DNA of 64,000 bases from Stereum hirsutum FP-91666 SS1 (lineage: Eukaryota; Basidiomycota; Agaricomycetes; Russulales; Stereaceae), in contig NW_006763132.1 of NCBI RefSeq assembly GCF_000264905.1, positions 1,319,783 to 1,383,782 of the forward strand, in the 5' to 3' direction. The notes beneath the pieces were generated by a model that saw only the letters and a program-made list of their open reading frames with translations, was not told where the DNA came from and did not search any database. Positions 13,389 to 28,830 of this stretch are shown here, in pieces. How positions within the stretch are numbered: position 1 is the stretch's first letter; the number at the start of each line of letters is the position of its first letter. Position numbers and translations under genes: made by a program.

Positions 13389-15269
13389 ATGAACTCTAAT
13401 GGAGTGAACACACCATCGCCAAGAAAGCACACTCAGCCAAAAGATCTGAGTCCTGACGGCGACATGGAAGAGCCTGAGGTAAGTATCCAACTATCTTCGT
13501 CAACACTTCAGTACACTTTGAACTTTCCTTATTAACAGGATAACATGCAAGACTCTGGTCTCATCGCAGTCGAAGACAAGGGAAAAGGTCGCGCGGTGGT
13601 ACGTATGGTTTACTTACGTCGATGAGGTGGCCCGAATGTTGAAATGTACCTGCCTCCTGTACTAGCCTGTTCCAGGACCACAGGTCCAAAGTCCGAGTAT
13701 GTCCCGCCGCGGTGACGCGAAACGGAAGCGTGAAAGTGTTGCACCAGATGTACGTATCCTGCTTCCTACCGTGCTGAATGTGTTCGTGTGGTTCTGACTG
13801 GCATATGGGCCTTCGGGTAGTCATCACACTCCATCAACGGCGAGTCAGCTTCGGGCGTTCCGAGTAATCATCCTCCACCCAAGCGTGCTGCTCGCCAACC
13901 GCTTTCTCACCACGACTCCTCACTTCCAAATATTGATCCCAAAGCTATCAAGCTCGCGTTGTTGGCTGGCGGTCGAGTACCAAAACCCCGAGCTGTCGAG
14001 AATCTGCGTAAGACCTTAGACAATCATCCCTCATGACATTCCAAATCTGTCTCTTTGGTTCTGACGTTTCATCTCGCTTTTCGGTTTGTTCTCTTAGGTG
14101 GCGTTCATTCTCTCGAGCTCACGGTATATCCCTGCCCGGCATCTTCCTGGTCTGCCCTGATACAAAGTGGCGATAATTCACCGGCTGGGTTCTCTAACTG
14201 GATGAGGCGCGTACAACCGCAGAGTATTCGGCTCTTTTATAATCCAAGTATGAAGCCTTTATGCGGATCGTTCAAGACGATGCATGTCGGAACAACTGAG
14301 CCTCCGTTATTCGCGCCCACTTCCAGGGTTGCTGTGAAGCAGGCCTACTCAAAGGACGAGCGCACGGGTAGTCGTACCATCCGAAGCGTCGCATCCCAGA
14401 TCAGGCTGCTTAGCAGTGACATTTTCTGCCGACAGTGGGCCCATGCCCTTACCGACGACCTGGTATACAGGTTCATCGAGTCCCACGACAAGGAATATGG
14501 CTCCCCTCCTTCCGATAGCCTCTGGATACCCCAATTTAGATATGTCGATGCTGCTCTGGCGATCAGGCGGTCTCCTGATGGCGATGACGAGGACGCCTTC
14601 TTGCTCGAGGAGCTCGTTGACGGCGATGTGGACGGAAGATGGCGAAAATACATCAATAATAATTCTTCCGTTCCCATCCCCGCTGACGACCTTCACGACC
14701 AGCTTCGGAGCGAGTTCCTTGCCTTCTGTCAGCATGTACAGTACTGGAAGACTTCCGGCTTAGCGTTCGTTACCGACTTCCAAGGTGAGCTATCCGCGTT
14801 TATCGCTTTCGTTACCGTGTAGAGACACTGACATTGTATTGTTTTTAGGTGGAAATACCATGCTGTCTGACCCACAGATCATAACCCATCCGTCAGCCTT
14901 TATGATAGTCTTCTGTCTCGTGAACCCGATACTGATTATATGGTGTTATATTCTACAGTGGCTTGGGTGACCTTTTCAGCAACGGAAACCTCGTCAAGAC
15001 ACACTCCAACTTCGAAAATGAACATGCCTGTAACGCATACTGTGAATGGTATGGACTTCCGAAATCTCACTCCTTTGCTGCCGATAGTAAGGAGGCCCAA
15101 GCCTCTTTTTCGGCTGCCTCGAGTGCTCAAGGTAACGCTCAGGTACGTTGTGTGGCGCAAACACCGTTTCAGAACGTCCAGCTCACCTACTGATTTATAG
15201 CGCCGGAAGGGATTGCCTCAACAGTCACACGGAAGCAAAGTCATGGATCTTGGGTCGACAAAGGGCTAA
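13389..15269 (+). CDS. Alpha-kinase-like domain protein
   Basis: The ATG at 13,389 opens 8 nt after the previous stop. The first four short exons encode a polar, basic region with two nuclear-localisation-like stretches (RRGDAKRKR and PPPKRAARQP). From about 14,300 the protein resembles atypical alpha-type kinases (MHCK/eEF2K fold): SRVAVKQAYS with the likely ATP-binding Lys, DAALAI, FLLEELVDG, KYINNNS, AFVTDFQG, then across introns SDPQIITHP and GLGDLFSNGNL, the Gly-rich loop. It ends after NAQ|RRKGLPQQS with TAA at 15,267-15,269. All splice sites used are GT-AG and keep one frame. Alpha-kinases are expanded in several mushroom lineages. The substrate is unknown. It lies inside the 9.7-15.9 kb TIR element, so it is likely cargo. 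Confidence 0.7.
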
Positions 15270-15856
15270 TTCACTTTTCTCTGGCGCCTTACTCGTACTC
15301 GAATATTGCGTCCCCGTCTACTCTATCGTTTGACGTTACATTTTATGTATTTTCCCCGGTTCGGACTCTTACCAACTCATTACATTCAGCTTTAGCTCTA
15401 ATTCTCTTTTCTCTTCCAATTTCGCCTCGTTTATGCCTCCCAACTCTATTCGTGCGTTCTCCCTTATCGCAGATCCCCTTCCTATTTTTCTTGGGTGCAA
15501 CATGCTCCCTAACTGAGACGTACAATTACAGCTTTTAATCCGACTTCTCTCCGAGCGTGTTGCAAGAGTTCATTTGCATACGCGACTGTACCACTCATGT
15601 CCGTTTGCGACGAGTAGGTGCTCCACTATCTATTTGGATCTCTGAGAGTTCAGTGTCGTCAAACAGAACAGGCCTCGCAACTTGAACTTCACGGTTTCGG
15701 CTTCTTTATAAAGGGTACAGTATTCTAAAGCACCTGCAAATGAATTGCAGCTCAATACCACACTGGCGCAAAATATATCTTCACCGAGTGAGCAACGGAC
15801 CCTGCTTACAAAAGAAGTAGCGAGGGTAGATATACAACGGACGGAGGAAGGCAGGC

Positions 15857-15942
15857 TTCCGGGGTCCTGTGCGCGGCATCGTTCGGCGCGTGCGGCACAC
15901 GTTCATTTAGTGAGCTGTCCAGTCCCGGTTACCATAGAAATG
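15857..15942 (-). repeat. Right TIR (15,857-15,936) with target duplication
   Basis: Reverse complement of 9,689-9,768 with equal length, followed by GAAATG at 15,937-15,942. It ends about 315 bp upstream of the UNG start codon, so the element borders that gene's promoter. Confidence 0.8.
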
Positions 15943-16251
15943 ACTGACTTCTGCAGTCGGCCTGGACTCTACAAAGATCTGTGCTGGTCGAGACGCACAC
16001 ATGTTATAGGAGTGCTTGTGAAGACGTACCCAAGAGCACTCGCATATGCCAATGATATTGTGCTCATATTCGTCCGCTCACGTTTGAACACGACGGTCGA
16101 TTCAGTCCGTGGGAAGGAAGACACGGTGAAGTACGTTACTTGACGCCGGCGACTTGCGGGTGGACGGGGCTTCTTGTTGACCGCGTTCATCTTGCCAACT
16201 CATATCAACCTAAAGCGCGTCTTTCTTGCACACACCCGCGCCGTTCTCTCT

Positions 16252-17905
16252 ATGGAGCCCACTCAACGCGTCGTTTATCTAGAGGACCTACAAGGACCCC
16301 CGCCGGCGGCAAAAGCTGACGAAGACGCGTCGCAAGACGCGTCTGATGCAGGCGCAAAGGAAACCAAGGGCGGTGTCACGGTCGCGAAGACGACAACAAC
16401 AGCTGCAGGTGGCGCAAAACGCCAGCGAACACTTATGGATATGTTCTCAGTTGCTCCCAAGGATGGTGCTGGACCAGCGAGCAAGAAGCTGAAAGCATCT
16501 CCCTCTTTGTCTTCTGTTTCCGGTTCGCTGGTTCCTGGACCCTCGAAGGGCACCTCCTCTTCTTCCACCAAAATAGGATTTGTCCCATTGAACTCCATAC
16601 CCTTTTCGTTGAGTGCGTATCTCGAGTCGCTCACTGAGGACCAAAGAAGGTTATTGCAGCTGGAGTGTGAGACACTGGGCAAGAGCTGGTGAGTGGGCCC
16701 GCCTTTGTTGTCTAGTAATAGATAAATAAACCAGAGTACAAGGTTGAAGCTCCTGAAGGATGAGATCAAGAAGCCGTACTTCATTGCCTTAAAAGAGTGG
16801 TTGTGGGAGCAGGGCCTCAAAGGTCCGAACGATACTCCGATGCCGCTCAAAATATACCCCGCACGTAAGGCCCCTTTGTGTTTTCGGCGTCTAGATCTAA
16901 CGGGATGTCGTTTGTCATTGCTCCCATAGCCAAAGATATCTATTCGTGGTCTAATTTCACCCCGTTGGGTAGAGTCAAGGTCGTTATCATCGGGCAGGAC
17001 CCGTACCATGGAGCTAGGCAGGCGCATGGTAGAGCATCCTCGTCATGCATCGCGTTGTCGTCGACGTTGCTCACGAAATCACGTTCCATTCTAGGGCTAT
17101 CGTTCTCTGTACCTACTGGGGTCGCCGTGCCTCCGTCTCTGAGAAACGTACGTATCCTGCTTAGGCTCCCTTTTGTCAATGGCACAAAGCTGACCTCGGG
17201 CGATGGACTGCAACGCAGATATACGCCGAGATCAAGGCGGAGTTTCCGGAGTTTGTCGCTCCAAATCATGGGTGAGTCGTGGTGATGTTTAGTATCATTC
17301 CGGCCCTTGTAGTGACATTTATAAAATCACCGTCTCATAGGAATCTGACCGCCTGGGCCGAAAATGGTGTTCTGATGTTGAACACTTGTCTGACCGTGCG
17401 GGCCGGAGAAGCGGGTTCACATTCCAAGCGAGGCTGGGAGGAATTCACAGACAAGGTCGTGGACGTCGTGGATCGTTATGGAGGTGCCAACCTGCCCGTC
17501 GCCAACGGGGGTAATGCGGGCGTAGGACGTGGCCGTGGGTGTGTCTTCCTATGCTGGGGGGCGTGGGCCGCGAAGAGGGTTGCTAAATTGGATGGAGTAA
17601 GGTCTATTCCCCCATCCCCGTCTACGAACATCATAATCAGATAGACGATCTTGGCTAAACATTTGAACGCACTTGTTCCTTTTCCAGAACAAACACCTTA
17701 TTCTCACTAGCGCAGTACGTTGATCCCTCCACTCTTCTTTCGGGTCCGCCGGAGATTCACTAAAGCCTTCCTTCACCGCTATTAGCACCCCTCGCCGTTC
17801 AGTGCGCACAAAGGCTTTCTAGGCAATGGTCATTTCGCGAAAGCGAACGAATGGCTCGAAAATCGTTACGGGAAAGAAAGTAAAGTTGATTGGTGTACCT
17901 TATAG
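16252..17905 (+). CDS. UNG1: Uracil-DNA glycosylase, family 1
   Basis: Removes uracil from DNA in base-excision repair. The start was taken at MEPTQRVV (16,252) because upstream codons in the frame are non-ATG. The N-terminal ~140 residues are polar and include QRTLMDMF near 16,425-16,450, which resembles the PCNA-interacting box at the N terminus of nuclear UNG proteins. The catalytic domain has the water-activating motif [11 protein letters not shown] (about 16,980-17,010), GLSFSVP, then [33 protein letters not shown] and [11 protein letters not shown] across an intron. It ends [14 protein letters not shown] at TAG 17,903-17,905. About seven exons are separated by 45-100 nt introns. A Gly/Asn/Arg-rich insert near 17,500 ([11 protein letters not shown]) looks lineage-specific. 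All catalytic motifs are intact. The bZIP gene converges from the right. Confidence 0.95.
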
Positions 17906-18450
17906 GACCCGACGGTTTTTGTGTTCCATTCGAGGAGGTATATAGTACTTGGTGCCTTCAACGTCATGGACGCCTGTCGCTGGGTGGTTCTCCATTTGAA
18001 CCATCTCTGACATCCCAGATGCGGTGTCGAGAACAAGAAAATGGAAATAGTGATATTAGCACTGTGCGCTCGTGGCAAAGGACAGAATCCTAGAGACATA
18101 CATGCCTGGTTCGGAAGCTTCCAGATGGATTAAATAATGTGGACGCCGAAAACCGCTACCGTCCGAACCCCAATACAATGTGAAACACTCTCGGGTTGCA
18201 GCAAACCTCCACCAACATCGTGACACGATAAAACAAACAAAGTGGCAACGTAAAGGCGAGCCCAAAAGAATAATGATACAGAAACTTCTCGTACGAAGCA
18301 GAAAGAGAAAAGACGGTCGATGAGAATTATGATAGATAACACGTGGAGTGGACTGGGAGGTCGATTTGGGGTTGCTAACGGCCGTGCGACCGGCGAGGGC
18401 CAGGCGTGGATGAATGATTGATTGATTAGAACAGGCAATGAGGAAATAAA
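17906..18450. other. Convergent 3' region, UNG1 / bZIP
   Basis: About 545 bp between two converging stop codons. I see no further gene; it should hold both 3' untranslated regions. Confidence 0.6.
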
Positions 18451-19696
18451 TCAATCGATAGTACCGTACGGCGGACGTAGAGTGTGGGAGTTATCGGAAA
18501 TGCGAGGCGGTGACAGGCGACGCATGGAGCCGGACATCGTCATTTGAGGATGGTTAGAGGAGTGAGGGGGAGGAAGTGGTTGATAGTGGTTGATGAGTGG
18601 ACGGCCGTACTGAGGCTCTGGAATAGAACGTCGATGAGGATAGGGCATGGAAGATTGCGTAGAGGTCTCTCGGGCATCGTGCACTTGGGGGACGGAGACA
18701 GGAGGTGAGTGATGATGCGAGATGGGCTGTCCTGTATCGGACTGTTGAAAGGACGCCTGTGGATAGGAAAACTGTTGGTGCTCCTCGCGAACGCCGCGAA
18801 GAGGGGCGTAGCTTGAGGCTGCATAAGATTCGGGCATGGGCCGTTCGGCGGTATGGGAGTAGTTGTGCGGCGCCTGTGAGACGGGAGGGAGGTAAATGCC
18901 ATTGGGCATAGAGGGACGTGATGTAGCGGGAATTGGACTGGAATAAGTGTATTGCGACTGAGGCGCGGGCTTATGTGTCGGCATAGGATAGCCAGTCGAC
19001 GATGAGGACGCGGACGGCTCGGGTTGTTGTTGTTGTTGTTGCTGTTGTTCGGTGACAAGCATCTGCTGATCCCAAGCGGTTCCTTCGACATTGGATGCCG
19101 AATGGGGAGAGGCTCGCATGGTTCCCGCAGTGGCGGTCATGGTGGACGGAGACAGGGAATGAGTCCGAGTAGAATCTGGGGAGTCGGCTGAGTCTCCACG
19201 GCTCGTGGAGTCTGGAGGGCGTGACAGAGCATCCTGTGAACGCGAACCTGACGCAGATGAAGGGTGTTTCGGTTTGTCCTTCCCAGTAGGTCCCTTGCCA
19301 AGCGGAGGTCGGTTAGCTGGAGGGAGGTTCAGCGCAACACGGAGCGTATTGTTCTCTTCTTCAAGTTCTGCGACCCGCTGCTCGAGAGCCTGGAAATACA
19401 AATGAGATGAAATGAATAAAGAAGTCACTATGTTGGAAATGGAGCCGAACGCGGTGCATACTTCGAGGTGAGCGGCGCGTCGAGCGCGAAAAGCACGCTG
19501 ACGGGACAAAGCATGGAGGAGAGAAAACGGGCGATGAGCAGGAGCGATGGAGAGAGAAAAAAGAAAAACAAACCTGGACATCCCTCGCGCGGTTGGGAGG
19601 GAGATTGTCATTGCGTTTTCTACCTCGCTTTATTACTGGTGAGCGGGGAAGACAAGGAGAGCAAGATGGGCTGCGACATACCTTGCCCGACGACAT
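18451..19696 (-). CDS. bZIP transcription factor
   Basis: A basic region and leucine zipper are assembled from three exons. The first (MSSGK... then KRGRKRNDNLPPNRARDVQ) ends near 19,575. The second, about 36 nt (19,510-19,475), encodes RAFRARRAAHLE. The third begins ALEQRVAELEEENNTLRVAL, with Leu/Val heptads. The split inside the DNA-binding helix is typical of fungal bZIP genes. The long C-terminal tail (~280 residues) is Ser/Pro/His-rich and low complexity, with eight Gln near 19,030; it could act in activation. The Met at 19,696 is the nearest initiator in frame, and an upstream start is not excluded. DNA targets cannot be told from sequence. Confidence 0.85.
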
Positions 19697-20215
19697 GGGG
19701 AGATGGTGGGCGTCGAGGAGAGCGATGGCGGGGAGTTGAAAGAGGGAAAGCCGGGTGGCACTATGGGGGACGACGGCGCGTGCACCGGTCGGTAACGGTC
19801 GGACTTTATGTTCCAACTCAGTAGATGGCCGTGTTAGGATGTCGATCAGTGTCCGGCGCCAGGAAAGCTGGACCAGGCCGGCGGAGCACACCCAGGCTGT
19901 TGCCAGGGCGCGCCTGTCACCCCGTCCGCCGTCCGGATGAGCAGAGAGGGCTGGCTGGTTGAACGACCTCCTCCTTCGCCACAACTCTCACATTTCCTCC
20001 AGGATCGTCTCACCGTTCGGAACAGTGCGAGCGCGTTCTCAACTCAATCTCGCGGACTCATCTCGTCTTCTTGGGCACGAAGGATTGCCATATATGTACA
20101 TGCTACATACAGAATCTGCCCATCAATGCCGGCTCCGGGGCTCCGTCCGCATTCGTGCCTAACGCGCGCGATAAGTACAACTTTACCAGGCACAACTCGC
20201 AATCATTCCTCGACA
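19697..20215. other. bZIP upstream region / SSL2 3' end
   Basis: About 520 bp between the bZIP start and the SSL2 stop, both on the minus strand. No other gene is supported. It should contain the bZIP promoter. Confidence 0.5.
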
Positions 20216-23632
<3,417 letters not shown>

Positions 23633-23904
23633 TCCAGAAGCGACGCTGATTCTGTGTTTCGCGATGAGCGGAGAGAGAAGATGCAAACCGGAGTGAAGGA
23701 TGTGGCCGTCGACTCGAGCAGAACAGAGTATGACAGAGCTTCACGCGCATGCGTTAATGAGTCGCGCAACGCGCCAATTATGTAATCGTCGGAGTGGAAA
23801 CGAAAGACACGGCAGAGAACGGCAGTGGCCGCAACGCTCGCGTCGACGACGACAAAAGCCCTGCTCGCTGTCGCTCACGACCTGCTCACCGTACACTTTC
23901 AGTC
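23633..23904. promoter_or_regulatory. Bidirectional promoter region SSL2 / BBP
   Basis: Only 272 bp separate the divergent start codons of SSL2 (23,632, -) and BBP (23,905, +). No TATA box is obvious. A shared promoter is inferred from spacing alone. Confidence 0.5.
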
Positions 23905-25829
23905 ATGTGGAGACCCGCAACGCGTCAGATCACCGGGACGAACGAAGGTAAGCATGTTGTTCCCTGTCGTCGACTGTATTTTAACCTTCTTTCTGCAGTC
24001 CCCCTCGGGAATCGTCGTCGCTTTGGTCCACCCCCCGCAGAAGAAACAGCCCCGCCGCAACTTGCTCAGCCATCTCCTTCCGCCTATCCTCGTCCATCCC
24101 AGCACGAGGAGCGACGTCCCAAAGAAGAGTCCCCATCTCAGACCGGCTCTCCTGCCCCTCGTGAGTCGTAATATCTCCTCCTTTCGCTGCGTCAGCTTCC
24201 TACACGCACACGCGCAGTCTCACTTCTCGAGCATCAGCTTCATCCATCGCAGACAAATGAGGCTGACCACACTCACACTCTCTGACCTATCCTACTCTGA
24301 CCTTCTTCTACTGACCCGGTCTACATACTAACCCAAAAAATTCTCACATTAGCTGATCCTAATGGTGCTCGAAAAAGACGTAGCCGCTGGGGCGAGGCCA
24401 AAACTGAGCTTCCAGGTTTGCCTACTGCCATCAATGCGGCCGGTGTCTCCCAAGCGCAGCTCGACAACTATGCTATCCATCTTCGCTTGGAGGAGATAAA
24501 CCGAAAACTAAGACTTAATGACTACGTTCCTCCGGAGCGCGAGCGGTTTGTATTCGCCCTCTTTATATCTTGCCATACGTACGATCTGATCTCTTTCGCT
24601 AGATCTCCCTCTCCTCCTCCCACTTATGACGCCCATGGTCGTCGTACCAACACTCGCGAAGTCCGTTACCGCAAAAAATTGGAGGATGAGCGGATTCGTC
24701 TCGTAGATCGCGCTATGAAGAATGACCCAAGCTTCCGCCCTCCCGTCGAATACCACCAACAAAAGCGCTCCCAACGTCCTTCTGAAAAGGTTTACATACC
24801 CGTCAAGGAGTTCCCTGAAATCAACTTCTTCGGTCTTCTCGTCGGTCCTCGCGGTAACAGCTTGAAGAAAATGGAGAGGGAGAGCGGGGCTAAGATCAGT
24901 ATTCGGGGCAAGGGTAGTGTCAAGGAAGGCAAGACTCGTCCTGATCAGTACGCGGAGGATGCTGAAGAAGATCTTCATTGCCTTGTCCTCGCCGATTCGG
25001 AGGAGAAGGTGGCATCTTGCGTTAGGTTGATCAATAAGGTCATAGAAACTGTAAGATATTCTCTGACCCGCCGTGACACTACTTCATATATACTCATCAT
25101 GCTCTATGATAGGCCGCGTCCACCCCAGAAGGCCAGAACGATCACAAGCGTAATCAGCTCCGCGAACTTGCCGCCCTGAACGGCACCCTTCGTGACGACG
25201 AGAACCAGATATGCCAGAACTGTGGGGGCGTCGGCCATCGCAAATACGACTGCCCTGAACAACGGAACTTTACCGCTAACATCATATGTCGTGTCTGTGG
25301 TAGCGCTGGACATATGGCTCGCGACTGCACCGTCAACAAAGATCCGAATGCAGCTGCCTACGGAAGTCCTTCGCAGTCCATGGCCGTCGGGAAAGGTGGA
25401 TTTGATTCAGAGTATGCAAGCTTGATGGCCGAGCTAGGTGAAACTGGCAAGAGTGGAGGAGGTGGTGGAGGTGGGGCTGGGGCAGTGGGCGGTGCTGATC
25501 TGGCGAAGGGCTCATGGGCAGCTGGCAGCGGAGGGCACGACATCACAGGTGGAGGTTCGAACATCCCTCCTTGGCGTCGGCCTGAAGTGTGGCAGACCAA
25601 CGTCAACCAGAATCAGAACGCTACCCATGGCAGTGGACCTCCCAGTGGCGGTGGCTATCGTGCTCCTCAGCAAGGGTACGGCGGGTATGGAGGCTATGAC
25701 GCCAGCCCCCAAGCAGCATGGGGTGGGTATCAACAGCAGCCTGCTTCTTACCAAGCGCCACAGGACTACAATTATGCTCAATACTACCAGAATCAGTACG
25801 CCCAACAGACCGGCACTCCAACTCATTGA
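23905..25829 (+). CDS. MSL5: Branch-point-binding protein BBP/SF1
   Basis: Early spliceosome factor that binds the intron branch-point sequence and the large U2AF subunit. The start [14 protein letters not shown] (23,905) joins across an intron to [11 protein letters not shown] helix-hairpin segment follows ([19 protein letters not shown], then [19 protein letters not shown], about 24,360-24,520). The KH-QUA2 domain has [20 protein letters not shown], then [20 protein letters not shown] (about 24,795-24,915). Two CCHC zinc knuckles follow near 25,215-25,330 ([14 protein letters not shown] and [14 protein letters not shown]). The tail is Gly-rich, then Gln/Tyr-rich, and ends at 25,829. Introns are at about 23,947-24,000, 24,163-24,353, 24,548-24,601 and 25,051-25,112. 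Domain order and length fit fungal BBP. It converges with the methyltransferase gene to the right. Confidence 0.95.
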
Positions 25830-26287
25830 TCCCCTCTTTGCTCCTGACCAACGACAACTTCCCTGATCCTTCTTATTATTTCCTGATTTCCTTTCCTTTT
25901 CCACTCGTTGTCTTGGCCTCCCTATGCGTATGTGCTGTCCGATGTTCTATTCTGCCGTCATGAACTGATATTTTCTCCCATAAAGTCGCACGCGTCGCTT
26001 ACTTTGTCTACCAGCGATTCACCTTCATTCGTCCCTTATACTCATGTCTCATCCGACAGTGGTCATGACAAAACTGCTCATGTCCGCATCTGTTCGCCTA
26101 GTATCCAGTTTCTACACGTGTAGCAATGACTGACGACTCTGTTCACCTTGACTCGATCAATATGTACATGCCTCGACACCGGAAGGAATTTATCAAGCCT
26201 GTATTTGGGGTTTGTGCGTGCATCAAGCATTGATATTCATCAATCCGAGATCATTTGGATGGGTCCAAGACGGAATACGAAGTGATG
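25830..26287. other. Convergent 3' region, BBP / RCM1
   Basis: About 460 bp between converging stops, pyrimidine-rich on the plus strand just after BBP. No gene seen. Confidence 0.5.
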
Positions 26288-28306
<2,019 letters not shown>

Positions 28307-28830
28307 TATTCACGCGCTAACCAGATGGAACAATGTTAGTGTCCGCACTCCATGGACGAAGCAACACTGGGATATAACATGCATAAGATGAATCAGCCAC
28401 TTCTGATAACCACAAGTAACAGCTGAGAGAACTGGCCGTCCTGTTAAAGAGGAGAGTACGTCAGTTCATGAAGGGAGGGTTAGGGAAATCAACGGATGAA
28501 GGCAGGTCAGAAACATAGAATGATTTCGTCTTCGAGTATAACTCGTTCAGACAATGTAGATAAGTTTATGTAGAAGCATCATGATCGCCAACATCAGAAA
28601 AGTGTCAAAAACTACTCACCGCCTTGGGTGAGACGAAGTCGAACAGAGAGGTTAAGTAACAGAAAATTGACCCTACACTTATAGCGCACGTATTTCGAAC
28701 TCCGCCGAAATTTCCCGCGACGCGCGACTTGCACGCGTGCTGTCCCGAATTCAACGTTGACCTTCAAGTCTATCAGTAGGCAGTCTCTCCGTACTTCATA
28801 GACCCTCAGATTCTTAATGAGCTAAACCTT
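28307..28830. promoter_or_regulatory. Divergent upstream region RCM1 / DnaJ
   Basis: About 525 bp between divergent coding starts. It probably contains the missing first exon or initiator of the DnaJ gene. No clear heat-shock element (nGAAn inverted triplets) was found by eye. Confidence 0.4.

Larger units (their letters stand above)
9689..15936. mobile_element. 6.25 kb TIR element carrying an alpha-kinase gene
   Basis: The interval is bounded by 80-bp terminal inverted repeats and flanked by a direct GAAATG duplication. It contains a truncated integrase-like N-terminal ORF (12,964-13,380), an alpha-kinase-like gene (13,389-15,269) and a G-rich minisatellite (11,463-11,531). No complete transposase is visible, so it is probably non-autonomous. 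A 6-bp duplication fits integrase-type DDE recombinases better than Tc1 (TA) or hAT (8 bp); that assignment is inference. The repeats alone could be chance dispersed copies, but outward-facing ends plus matching flanks make one unit likely. Confidence 0.7.

Noticed and set aside
15745..16143. Plus-strand open frame of 132 codons
   Set aside because: Half of it is the right TIR. The similarity to a frame at 9,677-9,880 is the DNA inverted repeat, not a protein family.
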